Positions 34,596-44,445 of a stretch of 64,000 nucleotides of DNA are shown piece after piece. The DNA comes from Candidatus Babeliales bacterium. Lineage in GTDB: Bacteria; Babelota; Babeliae; Babelales; Chromulinivoraceae. The notes below the pieces were generated by a model, which did not search any database, had not been told where the DNA came from, and saw only the letters and a program-made list of their open reading frames with translations. The stretch lies in the NCBI GenBank assembly GCA_018062405.1, contig JAGOSF010000002.1, positions 1-64,000 of the forward strand. The letters run 5' to 3'. The translations under genes were made by a program, and so were the position numbers. How positions within the stretch are numbered: the stretch's first letter is position 1; each line of letters opens with the position of its first letter.

Positions 34596-36179
34596 CTAGC
34601 GGGTTAATGAAAGTTTCATAAACTCTGTACCAGGATAATAAAATTGTAAGATCTTTGTATAGTTCCAATTATCTTGTACCATCCCAAGTGAACCCCATTG
34701 GCATAAACCCATGTGATGGCCAAAGCCTTTTCCGTGAAAAAGAAACAACTTTCCTTTTTTCTTAATGGTATAAGAAAAGCTTTTAATTGCAGGAAATAAC
34801 GAATACATTTTTTTACCTGCAACATAAAAGTTTTTCTGCTTGGTCGTTACCAAAACCTGCTTAACTAAACCTGCAGAGTCTCGCTTGGTAACTCTCATAT
34901 CAGTAATTTCTGGTAAATCTGGGTGATCTTGCCGCAACAGTTCTGTAATCTCAAGCTTACTTAACTCTTTTTTCCATTCATAAATTTTATATTTTTTACA
35001 ATGATGACAAGCTTTAGTTCGAGCTAAATAGGGATGATTTTTATAATCAGGGCCTTCTATTTTTGCAGGAACAACCCCACCACAGCAAGCATCAAACATC
35101 GCTACAATCGGCTCACCTTTATACGAAATAAAAACATTACGCGTTTCATCAACCGCCTGTTTTAACTGAGTAAATTTATGGTGACCTTTATAGGTTTGAT
35201 GTTTAATAGAATTGACGATGTGATACGGCCTTTTGGCTTTATTTGCTTTTAAAATTTTTTCGACTAAGTAGGTTCTACTTGCAATCACCTGCGTTTTATA
35301 CACTTCCATCGGCCATCCTGGCCAACCTTCGCTATGCACAACAGACAAAAGATAATCATCAATATCAAGACTATTAATCAATAAAATAGCATTGCCATCG
35401 CGAACAAGATAAAAAGTTCCAAGATATTTATTTTTATCAAATAATAAACAGCCAGTCTCATCTTTCATCGCCTGTTGAATAATTTTATGTGGCAATCCAA
35501 CTAAATAATCGGTTAAAAACTGTACTAAAATCGATTCAAGAATCTTAACAAAAAAATCAGTTCGGATTTTTTCAGAACTCTGTAATTGCTGCATCAATGA
35601 TTTTGAAGCTTTTTTTTCATAGACAGCGGTTGTTAACAGTATCTTTAAACGATTTGAAAGCTGTTCGTGCGCACGAACAATTAAAGAATCATAGGAAATA
35701 ACAGGATGTTCAATAGATTCGATAAATTTACCAATACATTCATCAATACAACGTTGCATAACTTCGTAGAGAAGAGCATAATCTCGAAAATTACGGTCAT
35801 TAACAAACTTTTCATAAAAAGCCGCTAAGCTTGATAATCGCTTTTGACAAATATCATGATTTTCTTTTTCCCAAGAGATAACAAATTGCTGAATTTTTTT
35901 TTCATAATTTGCAGGTAAAGCTGGATTAATCGTCAACATCTCATCTGGTAAGCTAATACCATTAATAATGAATTCATTATCAGTACATATAATTGAAATA
36001 GGACCAACTAATGGATCTTGCATGCCAGAGATGATCATACCATGCTGAGAAGATAATTTACATTCAGCTAACGTTGCATCAGAGATAATAAATTTTTCGA
36101 GCAAGACACGTACATCAAAAGCATCTAATGCTGAAAAAAAACAGGAAAAAAACAAACAAAAATTAAACAATAATATCAT
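34596..36179 (-). CDS. SpoIID/LytB-family secreted protein
   Basis: 527 aa with a signal peptide (MILLFNFCLFFSCFFSALDAF). The C-terminal half is a SpoIID domain: DIDDYLLSVVHSEGWPGWPMEVYKTQVIASRTY, with the family's conserved acidic site, and FHGKGFGHHMGLCQWGSLGM followed by ILQFYYPGTE. SpoIID proteins are lytic transglycosylases acting on denuded peptidoglycan. In a non-sporulating bacterium it likely remodels cell wall. The N-terminal 250 residues are unassigned. The start overlaps the RNase H gene by 17 nt. Confidence 0.85.
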   Translation of the reverse strand: MILLFNFCLFFSCFFSALDAFDVRVLLEKFIISDATLAECKLSSQHGMIISGMQDPLVGPISIICTDNEFIINGISLPDEMLTINPALPANYEKKIQQFVISWEKENHDICQKRLSSLAAFYEKFVNDRNFRDYALLYEVMQRCIDECIGKFIESIEHPVISYDSLIVRAHEQLSNRLKILLTTAVYEKKASKSLMQQLQSSEKIRTDFFVKILESILVQFLTDYLVGLPHKIIQQAMKDETGCLLFDKNKYLGTFYLVRDGNAILLINSLDIDDYLLSVVHSEGWPGWPMEVYKTQVIASRTYLVEKILKANKAKRPYHIVNSIKHQTYKGHHKFTQLKQAVDETRNVFISYKGEPIVAMFDACCGGVVPAKIEGPDYKNHPYLARTKACHHCKKYKIYEWKKELSKLEITELLRQDHPDLPEITDMRVTKRDSAGLVKQVLVTTKQKNFYVAGKKMYSLFPAIKSFSYTIKKKGKLFLFHGKGFGHHMGLCQWGSLGMVQDNWNYTKILQFYYPGTEFMKLSLTR

Positions 36180-36669
36180 GGTGTTGCAAACTACTTAAAA
36201 TTTCTTGGGGTAATGATATTTTTTTATCAACTCCATGATTTGCCATCTCATCTGCAAGCTTATTATACTCACGCAAAACATGTTCAATTTTATACCGGTA
36301 ACCATGCAACCAAAGGACAGAAAGATCTTTCAATTGTCGCAATGCTGCATCTTTTACTTTATAAACCCCATTCATTTGCCGAACTAATAACTGTGAATCT
36401 GAAATTATAACCAACTGCTCTTCTTTTTTTATATATTTCTTCGTAAAAAAAATACCAACAACCAAAGCAAAGTACTCTGCTTGATTGTTAGTTTTAATTC
36501 CAAGATAAAAACCTTGACGACAAATAACTTCTTTATTTTTTTTTAAAACGAAACCGAGCGCTGCAGGACCTGGATTGTTCTTCGAAGCACCATCAATAAA
36601 AAGTTGCCATACAACAACTTGTTCTTCTACTTTTTGAACAGGCGCTGCCCACAAATCAAGCTGTTTCAT
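36163..36669 (-). CDS. Ribonuclease HI-like protein
   Basis: 168 aa from the ATG at 36669 (AGGA upstream), chosen because the longer frame runs into the preceding gene. RNase H fold with the acidic active site: Asp26 (FIDGASK), Glu65 (NNQAEYFAL), Asp91 (IISDSQLL) and Asp140 (LADEMANHG). It removes RNA from RNA-DNA hybrids. Translationally coupled to its neighbours on both sides. Confidence 0.9.
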   Translation of the reverse strand: MKQLDLWAAPVQKVEEQVVVWQLFIDGASKNNPGPAALGFVLKKNKEVICRQGFYLGIKTNNQAEYFALVVGIFFTKKYIKKEEQLVIISDSQLLVRQMNGVYKVKDAALRQLKDLSVLWLHGYRYKIEHVLREYNKLADEMANHGVDKKISLPQEILSSLQHHDIIV

Positions 36670-36676
36670 CAAAATC

Positions 36677-37387
36677 CTATAAACTATCTTCTTGCACGTA
36701 CAACAAACGATAACAATCACGACACTGTAACAGCTTATTTTTTCGTAACATTTGCATATCGCGAGGAGTTACGCTATAAAAACAAGCATCGCATGAATCA
36801 TTGACGACTTGAATAACAGGATTTGGTACACGACCCTTCATGTTCACGTACATATCCAACCATTCCTGAGGAACTAATTGTTCTTTTTCAATTCGTTCAG
36901 CAGTCAAAGTCTTGAGCTGTTCTTGAAGAAGTTCAATATCATGCTTAATTTTTTCAACTTCTAACATAAATTTTGCAACTTGCTCGTCATGTAACTTATG
37001 TTTAAATTCATACGTTTTTTCAAACCCTTCAAGCTTATTCCACAACGTAAGCAAATCTTGCTCATGATTTACGCGCTCTGTGTTGACAGCAAGGGACTCT
37101 TTTTCTAATGATTTAAATTCTTTTTGATTTGAAACTGATGACAGCTTATGTTTAAGCTCAGTTTCTTTACCGTCTAAAACTTTCATGTAAAGCTCTTTTT
37201 CATCAACAGCTTTACGTGCTTGTAATTTAGCAGCTTTGATATCTGAAAAATCTACATGTAACCGTTCAATATCCGCAAGTAAAGATTCTTGAATTTCTTG
37301 CGATTTTTTTATATCACGTTCTGTTTTAACAAGATTTTGATCGAATGTTACTAAATCAATAAATCTTTGGAATTCAATGCTTCTCAC
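36677..37387 (-). CDS. Coiled-coil C4 zinc-ribbon protein (DUF164/CdsZ-like)
   Basis: 236 aa. Residues 1-170 form a long antiparallel coiled coil; the C-terminal 60 contain a zinc ribbon with CDAC and CRDC. This architecture matches the CT398/DUF164 family, which in Chlamydia interacts with sigma-54 and type III secretion parts. The start is GTG with AAGGA upstream. First gene of the leftward operon with the RNase H, SpoIID and DUF457 genes. Confidence 0.82.
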   Translation of the reverse strand: MRSIEFQRFIDLVTFDQNLVKTERDIKKSQEIQESLLADIERLHVDFSDIKAAKLQARKAVDEKELYMKVLDGKETELKHKLSSVSNQKEFKSLEKESLAVNTERVNHEQDLLTLWNKLEGFEKTYEFKHKLHDEQVAKFMLEVEKIKHDIELLQEQLKTLTAERIEKEQLVPQEWLDMYVNMKGRVPNPVIQVVNDSCDACFYSVTPRDMQMLRKNKLLQCRDCYRLLYVQEDSL

Positions 37388-37484
37388 TCATGATCCTTGG
37401 TTAAAATTAGATTTTTTCAAAATATTAAGAGAAAGAGATGTTGGGGATAATTTTTTGCCAAGTAAAATTTACCAACTTTAAAAA

Positions 37485-37596
37485 TGTCCATCTACACCTA
37501 CCGGCTTCGATCGGACAGTCTCCGACTTGTACTAATAATCTTATTTTTCTTCCTTAAAAGAAAATGGTGACAACCAGACGAAGCCTTGGCGAAGAC
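37485..37596 (-). repeat. tRNA trailer element, copy B (3' of the tRNA at 37597)
   Basis: Same length and layout as copy A. Stem TGTCC/GGACA (37485-37489, 37513-37517) replaces GCCCG/CGGGC at the same place, and the 30 nt at 37572-37601 match copy A exactly, reaching into the CCA. Confidence 0.75.
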
Positions 37597-37673
37597 TGGT
37601 GGGCCCACCAGGACTTGAACCTGGGACCTTTCGGTTATGAGCCGACTGCTCTAACCACCTGAGCTATGGGCCC
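37597..37673 (-). tRNA. tRNA with CAT anticodon (Ile2 or Met)
   Basis: Minus strand, acceptor GGGCCCA/TGGGCCC, anticodon stem CGG/CCG around CTCATAA giving CAT, encoded CCA. The other CAT tRNA (22281) looks like elongator Met, so this one may be tRNA-Ile2, read as AUA after lysidine modification. The call depends on bases I cannot score by eye. Confidence 0.85.
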
Positions 37674-37785
37674 ACATTACATGCGTAAATTTCTATGTAT
37701 ATAAAAAATTATACCAGATAATCGTAAAACATTTTTTCATTTTTGCCAAGTAAAAAGACAATGAGCATCGAAGCTATCAAGAAAA

Positions 37786-38790
37786 TTAAGCTAATTTTAC
37801 TAAAAAATCTTTTAAACGACTTGCATAACCAAATTCATTATCATACCAACCAAACACTTTAGCAGATTTGCCATTCACATCAGTTAACAGTTCATCAATA
37901 ATAACTGAATGTGGATTATTGGTATAATCGATCGAAACAAGCGGCAACGTTGTAGAATCTAAAATGTTTTTTAATTGACCATCACGAGCCTGTTGAAAAG
38001 CTTCATTAATTGCTTGTTTACTCAATTCAACTGTCGAAGTAAACGCTAAATCAACAATCGATATTTTTCCAACTGGAACTCGCAAACTCATGCCAGAAAT
38101 TTTGCCCGTCAATACAGGATAGACTTCTTTAATTGCCGACGATGCACCAGATGTCGATGGAATAATGCTCACCGTTGCAGCACGAGACTCTCGTAAATCT
38201 TTTGCTTCGACATCCAATAAAACTTGGGTGTTGGTGTAGGAATGAATCGTGTTCATAAAAGCAGTTTCTATGCCAAATTTTTCATGCAAAACTTTTAACA
38301 TTGGCGCTAAAGCATTAGTTGTACAACTTGCAAGCGAAACGATCGTATGTTTTTCTGGATCAAATTGATCATCGTTCACGCCTAGCACAATCGTCACATC
38401 AACCTGTTTACCTGGAGCTGTAATTAATACTCGCTTTGCTCCACCAGCAATATGCAATGATGCTTTTTCTTTTGTTGTAAATGCACCGGTTGCTTCAATC
38501 ACCCAATCAACACCAAATCTATCCCAACCAGCATCGGCCGGATTCATAACCGCTATCAATGGAATTACAAGCCCATCAACAACCAATGCTCCATGTTCAT
38601 ACGTTACTTCATACGGTAATGTTCCCATAAAAGAATCATATTTAAACATGTAAGCAACGCTTTCTACTTTGCCTGGACCAACATTAATTGCAACAATATT
38701 GAGCTTTTCACGCGCTGTTGCATCCATAAGAAATGATCGTAAAAAAGATCTTCCAATTCTTCCAAATCCATTAATTGCAATATTCATCAT
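37786..38790 (-). CDS. gap: Glyceraldehyde-3-phosphate dehydrogenase
   Basis: 334 aa. N-terminal Rossmann motif INGFGRIGRSFLR; catalytic Cys156 in SCTTNALAP with His in the later part; C-terminal GWYDNEFGYASRL. It oxidises glyceraldehyde-3-phosphate in glycolysis, one of the few central metabolic enzymes in the window. Its ATG overlaps the nfo stop in a leftward operon (phosphohexomutase, nfo, gap). Confidence 0.96.
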   Translation of the reverse strand: MMNIAINGFGRIGRSFLRSFLMDATAREKLNIVAINVGPGKVESVAYMFKYDSFMGTLPYEVTYEHGALVVDGLVIPLIAVMNPADAGWDRFGVDWVIEATGAFTTKEKASLHIAGGAKRVLITAPGKQVDVTIVLGVNDDQFDPEKHTIVSLASCTTNALAPMLKVLHEKFGIETAFMNTIHSYTNTQVLLDVEAKDLRESRAATVSIIPSTSGASSAIKEVYPVLTGKISGMSLRVPVGKISIVDLAFTSTVELSKQAINEAFQQARDGQLKNILDSTTLPLVSIDYTNNPHSVIIDELLTDVNGKSAKVFGWYDNEFGYASRLKDFLVKLA

Positions 38791-39623
38791 GACTTTAAAA
38801 TTTCCATATCAATAAATTGTTGTAAAATATCATACTCCAAACTCTCATCAATTGCTGGCATTTCAAGAATAACAGGAATCTCTGACAACAAAGGATGGTG
38901 CACAAAACGGTACAATGATTCCATGCCAATATTTCCATAACCAGGAATTGCGTGCTCATCCAAATATGATCCACATTGTTTTTTTGTATCATTGCAATGC
39001 AATAATCCAATATTTTCTTTTCCTACAGCTTCGACTAAATGCTTCACAAATTCATCTACTTTTTTTGGAGTTGAAATATCATAACCAGCAACAAAGGCAT
39101 GTGCTGTATCGACGCACATTTTCACACGATGATTACCAGCTAATTTACGAAATAGTTCACCAAACTCTGCGATGCTTGAACTAAAAGATTTATCTTTGTG
39201 CGGGCTATTTTCTAAAAGAATAATAATGTTCGATGATCCTGCAAGCAAAATTTTAACCGCCTGAATAATATAATCAACACGCTCACAGCTGGTTAAATCT
39301 TGTGCAAAAGAACCTGGATGAATAACAATGTGGGTAAATTCAAGTTGTTCAGCTAATTCAATCTCTTTACGTAAAGAATAAAAGCCTCGACTATCAATGC
39401 TCGTAACTGTTGACCAGTAGGCCCCATGAACAAAAAGTTGGTCACAGCTTTCTCTTCGAAACTGAATAAATCTTTGAATGTCATCTTCGGTCATATTTAA
39501 AAATTTTCTTGATTGCAACATTAACACTGTTTGAAAAAAACGCTGCTCAAGTCGCTGTGATTTTGCAACAGCATCAAATAACGATTCATGTAAACGAACG
39601 TGTAAGCCAAATCTAGATTTCAT
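38787..39623 (-). CDS. nfo: Endonuclease IV
   Basis: 278 aa TIM barrel. Zinc-site motifs: VIHPGSFA, LENSPHKDK, CVDTAHAFVAGYD, LLHCNDTK and the final VILEMPA. It cuts DNA at abasic sites in base-excision repair. ATGA overlaps join it to the genes on both sides. Confidence 0.94.
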   Translation of the reverse strand: MKSRFGLHVRLHESLFDAVAKSQRLEQRFFQTVLMLQSRKFLNMTEDDIQRFIQFRRESCDQLFVHGAYWSTVTSIDSRGFYSLRKEIELAEQLEFTHIVIHPGSFAQDLTSCERVDYIIQAVKILLAGSSNIIILLENSPHKDKSFSSSIAEFGELFRKLAGNHRVKMCVDTAHAFVAGYDISTPKKVDEFVKHLVEAVGKENIGLLHCNDTKKQCGSYLDEHAIPGYGNIGMESLYRFVHHPLLSEIPVILEMPAIDESLEYDILQQFIDMEILKS

Positions 39624-40993
39624 AGAATATATTGTTCCAAAATTTGCATATCAATATGATGCTGCAATAAGTTTTTCAATAAATTTTTCATATTTTGAAG
39701 CTTTTCAGCTGAAGTTGCCTCGCAACAAACTGATAAAACAGGCTGCGTATTTGAAGGCCGAATCAAACCCCATCCATCAACCGTTTCAAATCGAACACCA
39801 TCAATCATGGTAATTTTAAACTTATTTTCTTGCAAGAGTTGAGCTTTAATAGTTTGCACAATTTCAAATTTTTTCTGATCTAAACAAGGGATCCGAATAT
39901 CTTTTGTCGCAAAAGACTCAGGCAATTGCGCAACAAAATCATCACAGCTTATATTTTTGCTCTGTAAGATTTCAAAAAATCGTAACATACCATAGATTCC
40001 ATCATCATAACCAGCATGCCGATCTTTAAAAAAGAAATGGCCGCTCAATTCACCGCCAAGCAAAGCCTGGTGTTCCGTCATCACTGTTTTTATATTTGCA
40101 CAACCAGTTTTTGCAAGAATAACGTGAGTTTGAGCATAATTAAGAACTGAAGATGACTTAATATCTGCCACGATAATTTTTGCTTCCATTGCACAAGCAA
40201 ATAAAGTTAAGAGCTGGTCTGCTGCCAATAAATTTTTATCACGAGTAATAACGGCAACTCGATCACAATCACCATCAAGACCAATCCCAAATGATCCTGC
40301 ATTATTTTTCACGACAGCCAAAAGTTCTTGGACATTTTCAATATCAGTCGGATCTGCAACATGATTTGGATAAGTTCCATCTACTTTTTCAAATAAAAGG
40401 TGTTTATTTTTCCAACCCATCTTATCGATCAATCGAGTTAAAATTGGTCCACCAGTTCCATTTCCACAATCAATAAAAACTGGGGCTTGATAATTTTTAA
40501 GATGAACAAATTCAGTAACTAAACTATCAACATACTCATCGATTACATGAACTGCATCAAAAATTTCACCAAGTTTATCACCCTGCACAACAACTTTTTT
40601 AACAAAAAGCTCATAAATCTGTTGAAGCTTTTCACCTTCAATAGCAACTTTTTCATAATAAATTTTTAAACCATTATAATCTGCTGGATTATGTGATGCG
40701 GTAATCATCAAAGATGCTTGAACCGGCAAATGATAATGAGCAAAAACTGTTATCGGCGTTGAACACACACCTATAAAATAAAGGTCTACGCCCGCGATTT
40801 TACATGCTGCTGAAATTTGCTGAAAAATTGCTGGACAATGAACACGCCCATCCATCCCAACGACAATTGCAGTGCAGCCAGATTGTTTAAAAAAAGAAAG
40901 AATTGCGTGAGTTAGATTATAGAAATCATTGATTGCGATTTCTGTACCAATTTTCCCACGAATATCGTATTGACGAAAGAGTTGTTTTTGCAT
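39620..40993 (-). CDS. Phosphomannomutase/phosphoglucomutase
   Basis: 457 aa alpha-D-phosphohexomutase with all four signatures: active-site serine loop MITASHNPADYNG, metal loop DGDCDRVAV, sugar-binding loop GELSGHFFF and phosphate-binding loop WGLIRPSNTQPVLSV. The N-terminal LFRQYDIRGKIG is typical of the AlgC/ManB type rather than GlmM. It interconverts hexose 1- and 6-phosphates for envelope sugars. First gene of the nfo-gap operon. Confidence 0.93.
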   Translation of the reverse strand: MQKQLFRQYDIRGKIGTEIAINDFYNLTHAILSFFKQSGCTAIVVGMDGRVHCPAIFQQISAACKIAGVDLYFIGVCSTPITVFAHYHLPVQASLMITASHNPADYNGLKIYYEKVAIEGEKLQQIYELFVKKVVVQGDKLGEIFDAVHVIDEYVDSLVTEFVHLKNYQAPVFIDCGNGTGGPILTRLIDKMGWKNKHLLFEKVDGTYPNHVADPTDIENVQELLAVVKNNAGSFGIGLDGDCDRVAVITRDKNLLAADQLLTLFACAMEAKIIVADIKSSSVLNYAQTHVILAKTGCANIKTVMTEHQALLGGELSGHFFFKDRHAGYDDGIYGMLRFFEILQSKNISCDDFVAQLPESFATKDIRIPCLDQKKFEIVQTIKAQLLQENKFKITMIDGVRFETVDGWGLIRPSNTQPVLSVCCEATSAEKLQNMKNLLKNLLQHHIDMQILEQYIL

Positions 40994-41087
40994 ATTTCCA
41001 CAGTAATCGTATACTCATAAAATAATAATTAATTCTAAAGTCTATCACCATGCAGAGAAGAAAACCAGAAGAAAGCATCATTGTTTT

Positions 41088-43802
41088 ATGATTCCAAAAA
41101 AGTTACAAATAAAAAACTTTTTAAGCTATGGCCCCGAACCACAAATCATCGATTTTTTATCCTACAACCTCATTTGTTTGTCAGGAAAAAATGGTCATGG
41201 TAAATCTGCTCTTTTAGATGCAATGACCTGGGCATTATGGGGACAAGCTCGCAAAACAACGGGAACCAGCAAGGCCGATGAAGGATTAGTACATCTTGGC
41301 CAAAAACATATGCTTGTCACGCTGGATTTTGAGATCAATAATACTGCCTATCGCGTTCGTAGAGAATTTGTAAAAACTCAATCGACTCCTTTTTCTGCTC
41401 TCGATTTTGGGATTGTTAAAGCTGATGGAACATTTACAACGCTCACTGATAAAACAATAAAGCTCACGCAAACAAAACTTGAAAAAACAATTGGCATCAC
41501 CTTCGAATCATTCATCAATTCAGCTTTTCTACGACAAGGACAAGCCAATGAATTTTCAAAAAAATCACCAAAAGAACGCAAAGAGATTTTAGCAACAATT
41601 TTACAACTTGAACGCTTTGAAGATTTAAAAAAAGTTGCGATAGAAAAAACAAAAACGCTTCAGCAAGATTTTTTACAAAAACAAGGAATTTATAACCGAG
41701 TCGGCCAAGAAATTACTGATCTTCAAACAGCGCTTTTGGAAAAAGAATCCCATGCTCAGCAATTAGAACTGATCGAAGTCCAAGAGCAGTTACTTGGTAA
41801 AATTTTAATTGAAGATGAAGAAAAAAAAGCTGCCCTGCTTGAACTTCATAAAAAATATGAGATTGTACAAGTTCAAAAAAAACAACACGAGCAACAACTG
41901 ACTGAAATTGAACAACAAATCATCATGCTCGAAAAAACATTTCAGCATATTGCATCACAACAATCTGCTGCAGGCAATATTGCCCAGCTAGAAGAAGAGC
42001 AAAAACGATTACGTGCAATCGTTTCACTTCACCAAGAAAAACTTAATAAACGACTTGAACTTAAAGACCAATACCTCACGCTCCAAGAGAAAAAACAGGT
42101 CCTTGAAAAAGAGCTTGCGCAACAAACGGCACAACTTGCTCAAAAATATGAGATCACCAGCAAAATAGTCCTTGAACAAATTGAACAACACAAACAATTA
42201 CTAGCGGTTCAAGAAAAAAAGGCTGCTCAAACCTTACAAGAAATCATTCAACACCAAGCGATTATTATCGCTCATGAAAAAATTATAGAAGAGAAAACAA
42301 CTGCGCTGAGTTTTTTTCCTGCTCATGAAAAACAGTTCGAAGATCATAAAAATCAGTATCAAGCATACAAAACACAAACTCTCTTGCTTGAACAGCAGCT
42401 CGTTGACCTTGTTCAAAAACATACTTTATCATTAAATAACCAAGATCCAAGCTGCCCGCTGTGTGAACAAAATTTATCAGCATCACGTAAAAAGTTTTTA
42501 GAACAAAAGTTCAATGAAAGCTCCAACACCACGCAACTTGAACTTGAAAAAATAAAAGTTGATACCGCACAACTGCATAAAACTTTAATCGATGAGCATG
42601 CAATTTTACAGCAGTACAAAAAAGAGAATGATGAGCTGACAAAAACAGTTTCTCAGACCGATGCGATCAAACAACAACTTGAAAAATTACAAGCTCAAGC
42701 TGAGCAAGATCATCAACAGATCGTTATTATCACAGCAAAAATAGATACATTACATCAAGATTTTGCTCACAATGAAGCTGATCAAAAAAAATCACAGAAC
42801 ACCCCTTTCGATCAAGAAAAAGAGCAGGCGTATCAAACTTTTATAAAAAAAATAGATGTTTTAAAACAAACAGCCCAAACTTTGGCCTATGATAAATTAG
42901 CCCATGATAAAGATTTTAAAGAACTTCAAGACATCGACGCTGTCCTTACCAGCCATCAAGAGCTTCAAAAAGAGATTGCTCAACAAGAACAACGACGTAA
43001 ACAAATTATCGATTTACAACAACATAGCTCAAAAATCAACGAATCTTGCAAAATATTTGATGAACAGCTTCTTCTGATGAAAGATTGCCCAGTCCAATTA
43101 ACTGAGCATTTGAAAATTGAGCTTTCCCACAAACAACAGGCACAGGCAATAACTGCTGAAAAATCAAATTTACTCAACAAAAAAGCAATCTTCGACTTAC
43201 AGCACAAAAAAATGGTCAGCTTGCAAAATGAGCAAAATTCAATCGAAAAAGAACTTAAAATTATTAACCTTGAAATTATAGATTTTACCGAAATTGGTAA
43301 AGCTTTGGGAAAAGATGGGCTTCAGGCCCTACTGATCGAGCAAGCACTACCAGAAATAGAGCAACAAGCAAACATTTTGCTGGCTCAATTGACCGACAAT
43401 CAAACTCAAATTTTTATAGAATCATTGCGAGATCTTAAAAAAGGTGGGAGTAAAGAAACCTTAGATATTAAAATATCTGATGCTGTTGGCCTGCGGCCGT
43501 ATGAAATGTTTTCTGGCGGTGAAGCGTTTCGTATCGATTTTGCTCTACGTATTGCCATTTCAAAACTTTTGGCTCGCAGAGCTGGTACAGCATTACAAAC
43601 GCTTATTATTGATGAAGGTTTTGGCTCGCAAGATGATGACGGCCTACAAATGATCATGGATAGCATTTTAAAAATCCAAGACAATTTTGCCAAAGTTATC
43701 ATTGTTTCACACTTGCCAAGTATGAAAGAACAGTTCCCTGTCCAATTTTTAATACAAAAAAAGGCATCTGGATCGACAGTCACAGTCATTGAACAAGGAT
43801 AA
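41088..43802 (+). CDS. sbcC: SbcC/Rad50-type exonuclease ATPase
   Basis: 904 aa. N-terminal Walker A GKNGHGKSALLDAMTWALWG, Q-loop region FLRQGQANEF, a long coiled coil (about 190-720) with the zinc hook CPLC (C456, C459), then the ABC signature FSGGEAFRIDFALRIAIS, Walker B TLIIDEGFG and SHLPSM. It works with the SbcD nuclease on DNA hairpins and ends. No sbcD lies next to it, unlike the usual sbcDC pair. Transcribed alone between a divergent operon and a terminator. Confidence 0.95.
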   Translation: MIPKKLQIKNFLSYGPEPQIIDFLSYNLICLSGKNGHGKSALLDAMTWALWGQARKTTGTSKADEGLVHLGQKHMLVTLDFEINNTAYRVRREFVKTQSTPFSALDFGIVKADGTFTTLTDKTIKLTQTKLEKTIGITFESFINSAFLRQGQANEFSKKSPKERKEILATILQLERFEDLKKVAIEKTKTLQQDFLQKQGIYNRVGQEITDLQTALLEKESHAQQLELIEVQEQLLGKILIEDEEKKAALLELHKKYEIVQVQKKQHEQQLTEIEQQIIMLEKTFQHIASQQSAAGNIAQLEEEQKRLRAIVSLHQEKLNKRLELKDQYLTLQEKKQVLEKELAQQTAQLAQKYEITSKIVLEQIEQHKQLLAVQEKKAAQTLQEIIQHQAIIIAHEKIIEEKTTALSFFPAHEKQFEDHKNQYQAYKTQTLLLEQQLVDLVQKHTLSLNNQDPSCPLCEQNLSASRKKFLEQKFNESSNTTQLELEKIKVDTAQLHKTLIDEHAILQQYKKENDELTKTVSQTDAIKQQLEKLQAQAEQDHQQIVIITAKIDTLHQDFAHNEADQKKSQNTPFDQEKEQAYQTFIKKIDVLKQTAQTLAYDKLAHDKDFKELQDIDAVLTSHQELQKEIAQQEQRRKQIIDLQQHSSKINESCKIFDEQLLLMKDCPVQLTEHLKIELSHKQQAQAITAEKSNLLNKKAIFDLQHKKMVSLQNEQNSIEKELKIINLEIIDFTEIGKALGKDGLQALLIEQALPEIEQQANILLAQLTDNQTQIFIESLRDLKKGGSKETLDIKISDAVGLRPYEMFSGGEAFRIDFALRIAISKLLARRAGTALQTLIIDEGFGSQDDDGLQMIMDSILKIQDNFAKVIIVSHLPSMKEQFPVQFLIQKKASGSTVTVIEQG

Positions 43803-43807
43803 TAAAG

Positions 43808-43841
43808 AAAAAACCTCGCTTTTGAAAAGCGAGGTTTTTTT
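43808..43841. terminator. Bidirectional terminator after sbcC
   Basis: A near-perfect hairpin AACCTCGCTTT / AAAGCGAGGTT with A-tract before and T-tract after. It lies between sbcC and the convergent small-protein gene. Confidence 0.92.
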
Positions 43842-43859
43842 ATAGAATCAAAAAACTAT

Positions 43860-44270
43860 TTAGTTTTTATCAACATTTTCTTCAGTTACAACTGATGCAT
43901 CTGTTGAATTATAATAGTTATAAGCTACATAAGCTCCAACTGTTGTTGCAAACAAAGCTGCTCCAACTACTGATTGCTGTAACGTTACATCCGCTTTTGG
44001 ATAATCAGCATAATACAGATTATCGATCATTTCTTGTTTTTGATCTTTACTTAATGAAACGTTAGCTTTAATTGCTGTAACTTCCTCAGCATGATCTCTT
44101 GCAACGATCTCATTTCTTACTTCTTGAGAATTTAAATCAAGAACAGATCTTTTACCAAACATCAATTGACCATCTTTCAACGATACATAACTTGCATAGT
44201 CTGGAGTTGCATCAACAGAAGCAAATACCATAAAACCAGCTACCATCAACAATGAATTTAAATTTTTCAT
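43860..44270 (-). CDS. Small secreted protein with C-terminal membrane tail
   Basis: 136 aa with signal peptide (MKNLNSLLMVAGFMVFASVDA). The middle is charged; near the C-terminus a hydrophobic segment QSVVGAALFATTVGAYVAYNYY is followed by an acidic end. This tail matches that of the next protein upstream (44446), so the two are related at the C-terminus. No known family. Confidence 0.7.
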   Translation of the reverse strand: MKNLNSLLMVAGFMVFASVDATPDYASYVSLKDGQLMFGKRSVLDLNSQEVRNEIVARDHAEEVTAIKANVSLSKDQKQEMIDNLYYADYPKADVTLQQSVVGAALFATTVGAYVAYNYYNSTDASVVTEENVDKN

Positions 44271-44445
44271 ATTTATTCCTTTGTAAAACGATTATACATT
44301 TCTACCACTAACAATACCACAAGCAGAATAATTCTCAACCGGTACAGCTATTTTTAAAAAATTATAAAATTTTCATATTGAATTTTTCAACCAAAAAGCT
44401 ATCCCAATAGGCACATAGCCTGGTCCAACAACAATAAATTTTTAT

